In this document: one piece after another, positions 1 to 5,891 of the stretch
Position numbering within the stretch: position 1 is the first letter of the stretch
Layout: each line of letters starts with the position of its first letter
Source: an uncultured Variovorax sp.
Lineage (GTDB): Bacteria > Pseudomonadota > Gammaproteobacteria > Burkholderiales > Burkholderiaceae_C
Length of the DNA stretch: 12,666 bases
Assembly (NCBI GenBank): GCA_903872875.1
Contig: CAIQMJ010000799.1
Coordinates: 1 to 12,666, forward strand
Reading direction: 5' to 3'
Position numbers and translations under genes: made by a program
The notes under the pieces: model-generated
The model's database searches: none
The model's input: only the letters and a program-made list of their open reading frames with translations
Told to the model about the DNA's origin: nothing

Positions 1-682
1 AGGCTTCTTCCGGTGCCTGAAATTGCGCCGTGTTTGCCTTGTAGTACGCATCGATATCCGCATCACTCACCTGCACCTTGCCAGCAAAATCGGTGGTGTT
101 GAAGCGTGCTACCTGGATCTCGCGCCGGTCGAAATAAGCGCCGAGCGCCAGGTCAGCCTGGGCGTTTGCTGCAAAGGCAGTTCCGGACACACCGAGCAGG
201 ACTTGCTGCGTCGAGAGATCAGCACGGACTGCAGCCTCATACTGTTCTGGCGTGCGGCCCGTCATCATGACGAAGCGTTCGCGATCGAACTTGCCGTCAG
301 CGGTACGGAATGCAGCCAAGCCGGCATCTTCGGCAAAAAGCCTCGCGAGACGTTCCTCCGACACCGTCATGTTCGACTTGGCAGCGGCGGCGGCCATCAC
401 CCGGTCGCGCACCATGCGCTCCAACGTTGCATAGCGCGCGGCATCTGAGTCAAGAAGCGCGACATCCACATTGGGAGCGCGTTCGCGGATACGCGCCACT
501 TCATTGCGATGTTGTGCATCCCATTCCGGTCGCGTGATCGGTTGACCATCGACCTGGGCCACCTTGTCGCCGGAGCTGTCACCCTTGTAGCGATCGACAC
601 CGAACAGGACGAACGAAGGAATGATCAGCAAGAACAAGAGGCCCATGACGATCTTGTTGTACTTGCGGAAGAACTCAAACAT
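1..682 (-). CDS. ppiD: PpiD/SurA-type periplasmic peptidyl-prolyl isomerase, N-terminal part
   Basis: PpiD is an inner-membrane-anchored folding factor that helps newly exported outer-membrane and periplasmic proteins. The visible 227 residues begin with a short basic cytoplasmic stretch (FFRKYNK), then one hydrophobic anchor at about residues 11-29, then a long helical SurA_N-like chaperone region. The anchor followed by this region is the usual PpiD layout. The gene continues past the left edge, so the parvulin isomerase domain and stop codon are not visible and isomerase activity cannot be judged. The ATG at 682-680 directly precedes the anchor; a weak purine-rich AGAGAG lies a few bases upstream. 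It follows hupB and tRNA-Val on the same strand, a neighbourhood I recall as common in Betaproteobacteria. A terminator at 722-749 separates it from them, so it probably needs its own promoter or read-through; I found no clear promoter. Family assignment is firm, PpiD rather than another SurA-like protein likely. Confidence 0.85.
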   Translation of the reverse strand, partial: MFEFFRKYNKIVMGLLFLLIIPSFVLFGVDRYKGDSSGDKVAQVDGQPITRPEWDAQHRNEVARIRERAPNVDVALLDSDAARYATLERMVRDRVMAAAAAKSNMTVSEERLARLFAEDAGLAAFRTADGKFDRERFVMMTGRTPEQYEAAVRADLSTQQVLLGVSGTAFAANAQADLALGAYFDRREIQVARFNTTDFAGKVQVSDADIDAYYKANTAQFQAPEEA

Positions 683-721
683 GCTTGAACACTCTCTGTG
701 ACGATCTCGGGCGGAAAAACA

Positions 722-749
722 AAAAAGGCGAACAAATGCTCGCCTTTTT
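722..749 (-). terminator. Intrinsic terminator after tRNA-Val
   Basis: A perfect 10-bp inverted repeat (arms 722-731 and 740-749, loop 8 nt) has a GGCGA core flanked by A/T runs, so on the minus strand the stem is followed by a T-rich tract. It lies 7 nt beyond the encoded CCA of the tRNA and should end the hupB-tRNA transcript. The near-symmetric A/T flanks mean it could also work on the plus strand. Confidence 0.85.
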
Positions 750-756
750 GTCGGGG

Positions 757-832
757 TGGTGGGTGCTGAGGGGCTCGAACCCCCGACCTACGCCTTGTAA
801 GGGCGCCGCTCTACCAACTGAGCTAAGCACCC
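757..832 (-). tRNA. tRNA-Val, anticodon UAC
   Basis: A 76-nt gene including an encoded CCA. The acceptor stem GGGTGCT/AGCACCC is perfect, with discriminator A. The D arm is GCTC/GAGC with AGTTGGTA in the loop. The anticodon arm GCGCC/GGCGT encloses CTTACAA, giving anticodon TAC, which reads valine GUA and other GUN codons through wobble. The T arm carries the canonical TTCGAGC. It begins 15 nt after the hupB stop on the same strand with no terminator between, so it is probably co-transcribed with hupB and released by RNase P and 3' processing. Confidence 0.97.
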
Positions 833-847
833 CCGAGAAGCAATGCC

Positions 848-1120
848 TCAGTTCAGCGCGTCTTTCAGCGCCTTGCCGGGACGGAACTTCGGAATCTTGG
901 CAGCCTTGATTTTAATCGCGTCGCCGGTACGCGGATTGCGGCCGGTACGTGCGGCACGCTTTCCAACGGCGAATGTGCCGAAACCGACCAAAGAAACCGA
1001 ACCACCCTTCTTGAGCGTTGTACGAATGGCGCCGATGGTCGATTCAAGTGCGCGAGTGGCGGCGGCTTTGGAGATATCGGCGTTTTTTGCGATGTGCTCA
1101 ATCAGTTCGGTCTTGTTCAC
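848..1120 (-). CDS. hupB: DNA-binding protein HU-beta
   Basis: HU is a small histone-like nucleoid protein that bends and compacts DNA as a dimer, with little sequence preference. The 90-residue product has family length. Helices at residues 3-38 form the dimer body; the GFGTF signature is at 46-50; the DNA-binding arm follows, with RNP at 61-63, where P63 is the residue that wedges between base pairs; the C-terminal helix PGKALKDALN closes it. The start is a GTG at 1120-1118, chosen because MNKTELIEHIA is the standard HU N-terminus and AGGGG lies 5 nt upstream. The reading frame stays open far upstream, but that extension does not resemble HU. A strong sigma70-like promoter lies about 140 nt upstream and the leader between is possibly structured. 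tRNA-Val follows immediately. In many Proteobacteria lon precedes hupB; here it does not. Confidence 0.97.
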   Translation of the reverse strand: MNKTELIEHIAKNADISKAAATRALESTIGAIRTTLKKGGSVSLVGFGTFAVGKRAARTGRNPRTGDAIKIKAAKIPKFRPGKALKDALN

Positions 1121-1189
1121 AAGGGCCCCTTGCAGAAAATGTTGATCAGTTGTCGTCAGCTGTCGCCGGGCCCATGGCATCGCCGACAG

Positions 1190-1229
1190 ACCAGCTGCGG
1201 CGATTGCGGGGGCGGAGGGAACAGCTGGT
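1190..1229 (-). repeat. Inverted repeat in the hupB leader
   Basis: An 8-bp perfect inverted repeat, ACCAGCTG (1190-1197) and CAGCTGGT (1222-1229), encloses a 24-nt loop that is pyrimidine-rich on the minus strand. A third CAGCTG at 1157-1162 could pair with either arm. It sits between the predicted hupB promoter and start codon. A role in RNA folding or protein binding is inference; no known riboswitch class was recognised. Confidence 0.4.
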
Positions 1230-1258
1230 GGACGTGTTGGCAGCGATGGCCGCCAACG

Positions 1259-1287
1259 ATTACAACCACTGGCCCACGGGGTGTCAA
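1259..1287 (-). promoter_or_regulatory. Sigma70-type promoter for hupB and tRNA-Val
   Basis: On the minus strand a perfect -35 TTGACA (1287-1282) is separated by exactly 17 nt from TGTAAT (1264-1259), five of six matches to the -10 consensus. Transcription would start near 1252, giving a leader of about 130 nt before the GTG of hupB. It is the best promoter match I found in the window and fits a highly expressed nucleoid protein and a tRNA. Confidence 0.75.
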
Positions 1288-1349
1288 TAAGACACGAAGC
1301 CACGTAGTTCAGCGGGGAGCGCGATTCTAGGGGCGTTTTGTGAACTTGA

Positions 1350-2435
1350 TCAGAGCGCTTCGGCAATCGCCTTTCCGAGATCCGCAGTCGACGCCGTACC
1401 GCCGATATCCGGCGTGCGCGGCGCACCACTCTGCGGAGCAAGCACCTTTTCGATCGCGGCCAGAACGGCATCGTGCGCCGCCTTATGGCCCAGGAACTCG
1501 AGCATCATCGCACCGCACCAGATCTGGCCGATCGGGTTGGCAATGCCCTTGCCGGCGATATCTGGCGCCGAGCCATGCACCGGCTCGAACAGCGAAGGCG
1601 TCGTGCGCTCCGGATTCAGGTTCGCGCTGGGCGCGATGCCGATCGTACCGGTACAGGCCGGGCCGAGGTCGGACAGGATGTCGCCGAACAGGTTGCTCGC
1701 GACCACGACATCGAAGAAATCGGGACGCTGAACGAAATGCGCGGTCAGGATGTCGATGTGGAACTTGTCGAGCGTGATGCCTTGATAGTTCTTCGCCATC
1801 GCCACCACGCGCTCGTCCCAATAAGGCATCGTGATCGAGATGCCGTTCGACTTCGTGGCACTGGTCAGGTGCTTCTTGGGCCGCGACTGCGCGAGCTCGA
1901 AGGCGAACTTCAGTACGCGGTCCACGCCATGGCGCGACATCACGGTTTCCTGCACAACGATCTCTCGTGCGGTGCCTTCATACATGCGCCCACCGATGCT
2001 CGAATACTCGCCTTCGGTATTCTCGCGCACGATGTACATGTCGATCTCGCCCGGCTGGCGCGGGCTGCCGTCCCTGCGCACGACCGGTGCCGTGATGCCA
2101 GGCATCAGGCGCGCCGGTCGCAGATTGATGTACTGGTCGAACTCGCGGCGGAACAGCAGCAGCGAACCCCACAGCGAGATGTGGTCAGGAATCTTCTCGG
2201 GCCAGCCGACCGCGCCGAAGAAGATCGCATCGTGGCCGCCGATCTGGTCCTTCCAGTCATCCGGCAGCATCTTGCCGTGCTTCTCGCAGTAGTCCCAGCT
2301 GGAGAAATCGAAGTGGTCGAATTTCAGGTCGATGCCAAACTTGCGAGAGGCTGCGTCCAGCACGCGCAGGCCTTCCGGCATGGTTTCCTTGCCAATGCCG
2401 TCGCCGGCGATGACTGCGATTCTTTTTGTGCTCAT
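1350..2435 (-). CDS. dmlA: Tartrate dehydrogenase/decarboxylase or D-malate dehydrogenase
   Basis: This NAD-dependent, metal-requiring beta-decarboxylating dehydrogenase belongs to the isocitrate/isopropylmalate dehydrogenase family, tartrate (TtuC/DmlA) branch. These enzymes oxidise D-malate to pyruvate and CO2 and act on tartrate isomers. The 361 residues match E. coli DmlA in length. Visible marks are the N-terminal GDGIGKE (11-17), RENTEGEYSS with the catalytic tyrosine Y144, the catalytic lysine K195 in TKSNG, metal-binding aspartates D228, D252 and D256 (NLFGDILSD), and the cofactor-site EPVHGSAPDIAGKG (284-297). The ATG at 2435 has AAGGAC 6 nt upstream. The gene starts 14 nt after the stop of the hydrolase gene on the same strand, so the two form an operon, probably controlled by the divergent LysR protein. 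Sequence alone does not say whether D-malate, tartrate or another 2-hydroxyacid is the real substrate. No terminator was found downstream. Confidence 0.92.
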   Translation of the reverse strand: MSTKRIAVIAGDGIGKETMPEGLRVLDAASRKFGIDLKFDHFDFSSWDYCEKHGKMLPDDWKDQIGGHDAIFFGAVGWPEKIPDHISLWGSLLLFRREFDQYINLRPARLMPGITAPVVRRDGSPRQPGEIDMYIVRENTEGEYSSIGGRMYEGTAREIVVQETVMSRHGVDRVLKFAFELAQSRPKKHLTSATKSNGISITMPYWDERVVAMAKNYQGITLDKFHIDILTAHFVQRPDFFDVVVASNLFGDILSDLGPACTGTIGIAPSANLNPERTTPSLFEPVHGSAPDIAGKGIANPIGQIWCGAMMLEFLGHKAAHDAVLAAIEKVLAPQSGAPRTPDIGGTASTADLGKAIAEAL

Positions 2436-2449
2436 GAAATGTCCTTGGT

Positions 2450-3328
2450 TCAGCAATGGAAGAAGGCAAGCGCCTCGCGCAGCAACGCGTCGGGCGCCTC
2501 TTCGGGGATGTAGTGGCCGCAGGCTAGCGAACGGCCTGAAACCTCGGCGGCGCGCTCGTGCCACAGCGCCAGCACGTCGAAACACTTGCCGACCGCACCG
2601 TGCTCGCCCCACAGCACACGCAGCGGCTGCCGGAGGCGGCGGCTGGCAGCCACGTCAGCGCGATCGTGGTCCAGATCGATGGTGGCCGATGCGCGGTAGT
2701 CCTCGCAGATCGACATGGCCGTGCCTGGGAGTGCGGCGCACCGCTCGTACTCCGCCATCGCTTCCGGCGCGAAGGGTGCGAGGCCGGCGTGCCTGCCACC
2801 CATCACGCTGCGCACGTAGCGCGACGGATCGGACGACAGCAGGGCTTCCGGCAGCGGCGGTGGCTGGATCAGGAAGAACCAATGCCAGTAGGCACGCGCA
2901 AAGGCATCGGACGTGTTGTCGTACATCGACAGCGTCGGCGCGATGTCCAGCAGCAGGAGCCGCTCGACCTGCGCGGGATGGTCGGCGGCCAGACGGTGTG
3001 CCACGCGCGCACCGCGGTCGTGGGCCAGCACCTGGAATTGCGTGAAGCCATGGTGTTGCATCACGTGCAGCGCATCCAGTGCCATCTCGCGCTTGCTGTA
3101 GGGCCAATGCGTGGCGTCCGATTCGGGTCGACCGGAATCGCCGTAGCCCCGCAAGTCCATCATCACGACGGTGAAATTTTGCGCGAGTACCGGCGCAACG
3201 CGATGCCAGATTGCATGGGTCTGGGGATGACCGTGGAGCAGGAGCAGCGGCGGCCCGCCGCCGCCGATGCGGCCATGCAGAGAGACGCCATCGCGCACCA
3301 CATCGAACGGAGTGAAATTATTCAGCAC
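2450..3328 (-). CDS. Haloacetate (fluoroacetate) dehalogenase-like alpha/beta hydrolase
   Basis: An alpha/beta-hydrolase closely resembling haloacetate dehalogenase H-1, which displaces the halide of fluoro- or chloroacetate to give glycolate through an aspartyl-ester intermediate. Counted from the GTG at 3328 (292 residues): oxyanion region LLLLHGHPQT (28-37), DLRGYGDS (58-65), nucleophile D104 in HDRGAR with carboxylate-binding R105 and R108, acid D128, the YWHW motif with H149 and W150, Y211 in EDYRA, and H272 as catalytic base. H149, W150 and Y211 correspond to the halide pocket that stabilises fluoride in characterised fluoroacetate dehalogenases. The frame is open to a TTG at 3370, but the GTG aligns with family N-termini and leaves 74 nt for a divergent promoter. 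No strong Shine-Dalgarno sequence precedes either. The dehydrogenase gene follows after 14 nt. An epoxide or ester hydrolase of the same fold is the alternative. Confidence 0.87.
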   Translation of the reverse strand: MLNNFTPFDVVRDGVSLHGRIGGGGPPLLLLHGHPQTHAIWHRVAPVLAQNFTVVMMDLRGYGDSGRPESDATHWPYSKREMALDALHVMQHHGFTQFQVLAHDRGARVAHRLAADHPAQVERLLLLDIAPTLSMYDNTSDAFARAYWHWFFLIQPPPLPEALLSSDPSRYVRSVMGGRHAGLAPFAPEAMAEYERCAALPGTAMSICEDYRASATIDLDHDRADVAASRRLRQPLRVLWGEHGAVGKCFDVLALWHERAAEVSGRSLACGHYIPEEAPDALLREALAFFHC

Positions 3329-3402
3329 CCCAAGATTGTGCGTTGCGCCCTGTAGCGAATCAAGAAACAATCATCGAATTCATCATTTCCTCATGGGCTT
3401 GA
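3329..3402. promoter_or_regulatory. Divergent control region between hydrolase and lysR genes
   Basis: A 74-nt gap between the GTG of the hydrolase gene and the ATG of the LysR gene is the expected place for both promoters and the LysR binding site. It is A/T-richer than its surroundings around 3359-3390. I found no convincing dyad of the T-N11-A type and no hexamer pair good enough to call a promoter, so this entry rests on gene layout. Confidence 0.4.
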
Positions 3403-4362
3403 ATGGAACGCAGTGATCTGGCCCTGGTGCTGGCCATTCGACAGCACGGCAGCCTTGCCGGCGCGGCAGCCGCGTTGGGCGTGGCGCCGTCGGTCGTCAC
3501 CAAGCGGCTCGCCGCCATCGAGACCGTCCTGGGTCAGCGCCTGTTCGACCGCACGACCCGCAAGCTGAGCCTGACGCCGGAAGGTGAAACGGTCTGCCGC
3601 CACGCCGACAAGCTGATCGACGGCTTCGCCGAACTCGAAGCCGAACTGAGCGAACACCATAGCCAACTGCGAGGTGTGCTGCGCCTGGCAGCAACGCTGG
3701 GTTTCGGCCGCCGTTGGCTCGGCCCCGCACTGGCCGATTTCCAGTCCCTGCATCCCGCCCTCCATGTCCAGCTGCAATTGAGCGAAGAACTACCTGACCT
3801 TGGTGCCGAAGGCTACGACGGCGCCATCTGGCTGTGGTCGGTGCAGGGTGCGCGGCAGACGCAATGGACTTCGCGCCGCCTTGCGGGCAATCAGCGCGTG
3901 CTGGTCGCTGCGCCGGCGTATCTCGGGCAACGCGGCGTACCCGGCGCGCTCGTCGATCTGGAACGGCATGACTGCCTGGCCGTTCAGGAAAACGGCGAGC
4001 CACTGCGTCAGCGCGACATGCACTGGACACTGAAGCACGACAAGGAGGCCGGCGTCTCTCGTGTGCGCATCCGAGGACCGCTGTCGAGCAACTCGGGCGA
4101 GATGGTGCGTGACTGGTGCCTTGCGGGGCGAGGAATCATGCTGCGCAGCCTCTGGGATATTGCACCGCAACTGGACAGCGGCGCGTTGGTGCGCGTGCTG
4201 CCGCAGTACGCGATGCCGGATGCGGACATCCACTGGATCGCGCCGTGGCGTCCGCGCACACCGCAGCGCGTGCGCCTGCTGATCGATTTCCTGGCCGAAC
4301 GCTTCCGCAGCGAACCCTGGAAACCAGCGGCGCGCATGCCGCCCCCCAGAAAACGCGCCTAG
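3403..4362 (+). CDS. LysR-family transcriptional regulator
   Basis: LysR-type regulators bind a site between themselves and a divergent target operon and respond to a small metabolite of that pathway. The 319 residues fit the family. The N-terminal winged helix-turn-helix covers about residues 3-62: HGSLAGAAAALGVAPSVVTK is the helix-turn-helix, and RLFDRTTRKLSLTPEGE is the wing typical of the family. A linker helix follows, then a substrate-binding-type effector domain from about residue 90 to 300. The C-terminus is basic and proline-rich. Layout suggests that it controls the divergent dehalogenase-dehydrogenase operon. E. coli DmlR, a LysR protein next to dmlA, is a plausible functional parallel, not shown here. 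The ATG at 3403 has only a poor ribosome-binding site. The stop overlaps that of the convergent transporter gene by four bases (CTAG). The ligand is unknown. Confidence 0.93.
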   Translation: MERSDLALVLAIRQHGSLAGAAAALGVAPSVVTKRLAAIETVLGQRLFDRTTRKLSLTPEGETVCRHADKLIDGFAELEAELSEHHSQLRGVLRLAATLGFGRRWLGPALADFQSLHPALHVQLQLSEELPDLGAEGYDGAIWLWSVQGARQTQWTSRRLAGNQRVLVAAPAYLGQRGVPGALVDLERHDCLAVQENGEPLRQRDMHWTLKHDKEAGVSRVRIRGPLSSNSGEMVRDWCLAGRGIMLRSLWDIAPQLDSGALVRVLPQYAMPDADIHWIAPWRPRTPQRVRLLIDFLAERFRSEPWKPAARMPPPRKRA

Positions 4363-5249
4363 ACGGTGGCGGGCCTTTCCCGCACCACCAGACCGACGCC
4401 GACAGCCGTGATGGCGATGCCGACCAGGGTCAGCACCGTGACCGGCTCGTCGAACAGGAAGAAGGCCATGACTGCGGTACAAGGCGGCACGAGATACAGC
4501 AGGCTGGCGACCGCCGTCGCAGTTCCGCGCTGGATGAGCAGATAGAACAGCGACCCCGCGCCAAGTGTGAGCGCCACCACCGACCATGCCATCGCACCAA
4601 TGGAAAATCCGTTCCACTCGATCGACTGGGATTCAAGCAGTGCGAACGGCAGCGTCACCAGCAAGGCGGCTCCCTGCTGGACGGTTGCCGCGCTGCGTAC
4701 GTCGCACGGCGCAACGAAGCGCTTCTGGTACAGCGTGCCGGCGGTGATCGACACCAGTGCCGCGAGCGCCAGCATCATGGTCCAGGTACTGACTTCACCG
4801 CCCTGCGCAAGCTTGCGCGCCACCACGAGCGCCAGCCCAGCAAAACCGAGCGCGAGGCCGGTCCATTGCCTGCGCGACACCTGGCTGCCCTGCGTCGACA
4901 GCCAGATCGCCGTCAGCACCGGCTGCAAGCCGACCAGCAGCGCCACCAGGCCCGAGCCCATCCCGGCATGAACGGCGGCCCACACGCCACCCAGATAGCC
5001 CGCATGCATCAGCACGCCGGTGACGGCGAGGTGCACCCACTGGGAGCGCCGTGCGGGCCACGACACGCCGGACGTGAAGGCCCATGCGGCGAAACACAGC
5101 CCGCTGAGCGCATAGCGGACTGCGAGAAATTTGAGTGGCGGGGCATATGGCATGCCATAGCGCGCCACGATGAAGCCGGTGCTCCAGATCAGAACGAACA
5201 CGGCGGGCATCGCCCGCCACCAGCCCGTCGTGCGGGCTGCGGCCGTCAT
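4359..5249 (-). CDS. EamA/DMT-superfamily transporter
   Basis: A multi-spanning inner-membrane protein of the drug/metabolite transporter (EamA, RhaT-like) family, which usually exports amino acids, metabolites or toxic compounds. The 296 residues show the usual two-repeat layout of about ten hydrophobic segments: residues 14-30 with the typical FVLIWSTGFIVARYG, then further helices, a polar break near the middle, and a second repeat ending in FFLFDEPVTVLTLVGIAI, a classic EamA signature near the last two helices. The ATG at 5249-5247 overlaps the TGA of pgsA as ATGA, so translation is probably coupled to pgsA, and the gene should be transcribed from the uvrC-pgsA side. Its end shares CTAG with the end of the convergent lysR. 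The substrate cannot be read from the sequence. Confidence 0.9.
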   Translation of the reverse strand: MTAAARTTGWWRAMPAVFVLIWSTGFIVARYGMPYAPPLKFLAVRYALSGLCFAAWAFTSGVSWPARRSQWVHLAVTGVLMHAGYLGGVWAAVHAGMGSGLVALLVGLQPVLTAIWLSTQGSQVSRRQWTGLALGFAGLALVVARKLAQGGEVSTWTMMLALAALVSITAGTLYQKRFVAPCDVRSAATVQQGAALLVTLPFALLESQSIEWNGFSIGAMAWSVVALTLGAGSLFYLLIQRGTATAVASLLYLVPPCTAVMAFFLFDEPVTVLTLVGIAITAVGVGLVVRERPATV

Positions 5250-5812
5250 TTGGCGCGTGCCCGTATCTCGGGAATCGCCTTCTGCAGGTAGTAAACCATC
5301 GACCAGATCGTCAACACGGCCGAAATCCAGATCAGCCACTGGCCCCAGACGCCCGTCTCGATCCAGCCGAACAGCAGGCCGTCGAACAGCAGGAACGGAA
5401 TGGCCACCATCTGCACGACCGTCTTGACCTTGCCGATCATGTGGACCGCCACGCTCTTGCTCGCGCCGATCTGAGCCATCCACTCGCGCAAGGCGGAGAT
5501 CGCGATCTCACGGCCAATGATGATGAGCGCCACGAAGACGTCGGCGCGGTTCAGGTGGACCAGCACCAGCAGCGACGCACACACCAGGAACTTGTCGGCC
5601 ACCGGATCGAGGAAGGCGCCGAAGGCCGAAGTCTGATTGAGCCGGCGCGCCAGGAAGCCATCGAGCCAGTCCGTGGCCGCGAACACGATGAACATCACCG
5701 TGGCGATCAGGTTGCGCATCGGTTCCGAAATCGGCAGATAGAAAACGCCCACGATCAAGGGTATGGCGACGATGCGCGCCCAGGTCATGATGGTTGGCAA
5801 GGTCCAGAACAT
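5246..5812 (-). CDS. pgsA: CDP-diacylglycerol-glycerol-3-phosphate 3-phosphatidyltransferase
   Basis: PgsA joins glycerol 3-phosphate to CDP-diacylglycerol, releasing CMP, in the committed step of phosphatidylglycerol and cardiolipin synthesis at the inner membrane. The 188 residues match the family. The CDP-alcohol phosphotransferase motif D-x2-D-G-x2-A-R-x8-G-x3-D-x3-D is complete, with metal and substrate aspartates D48, D51, D69 and D73. It lies between the first hydrophobic segments, and several further membrane segments follow up to residue 175. The ATG at 5812 starts the usual MFWTLPTIMTWARI N-terminus; the frame is open upstream, but that stretch looks unlike PgsA. The start lies 79 nt after the uvrC stop on the same strand, the familiar uvrC-pgsA pairing, and the stop overlaps the transporter start as ATGA. 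No strong Shine-Dalgarno was seen. A small inverted repeat (GCCCTT/AAGGGC, 5855-5875) lies in the gap before it. Confidence 0.95.
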   Translation of the reverse strand: MFWTLPTIMTWARIVAIPLIVGVFYLPISEPMRNLIATVMFIVFAATDWLDGFLARRLNQTSAFGAFLDPVADKFLVCASLLVLVHLNRADVFVALIIIGREIAISALREWMAQIGASKSVAVHMIGKVKTVVQMVAIPFLLFDGLLFGWIETGVWGQWLIWISAVLTIWSMVYYLQKAIPEIRARAK

Positions 5813-5891
5813 GGCGGCTATTGTCACACCCCTGGCAGGATGCCCGCTCGCATCGCCCTTCCGGCCTGCAAGGGCACGCGGTATCGCCCGC

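Noticed and set aside
757..832. tRNA-Val as an integration site for a mobile element
   Set aside because: No integrase gene, no direct repeat of the tRNA 3' end and no foreign-looking DNA flank it in this window.
1473..2513. Long 346-codon plus-strand open frame over the dehydrogenase gene
   Set aside because: It is a shadow of a high-GC gene on the other strand: Arg/His/Ala-rich, no family motif, while the minus frame has every catalytic residue of the tartrate/D-malate dehydrogenase.
3329..3370. TTG at 3370 as the start of the hydrolase gene
   Set aside because: It would leave only 32 nt to the divergent lysR and add 14 residues without family similarity; the GTG at 3328 gives residue numbers matching characterised dehalogenases.
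3371..3394. Seven-codon leader peptide on the minus strand after GAGGAA
   Set aside because: A GAGGAA and an ATG occur, but the spacing is too short for good initiation and there is no codon run or attenuator downstream.
4116..5291. 391-codon plus-strand open frame over lysR end, transporter and pgsA end
   Set aside because: Arg/His/Gln-rich composition without hydrophobic or domain structure; it is antisense to two recognised membrane-protein genes.
5855..5875. Inverted repeat GCCCTT/AAGGGC between uvrC and pgsA as a terminator
   Set aside because: Six base pairs with a 9-nt loop and no T-run; the two genes are more likely co-transcribed.
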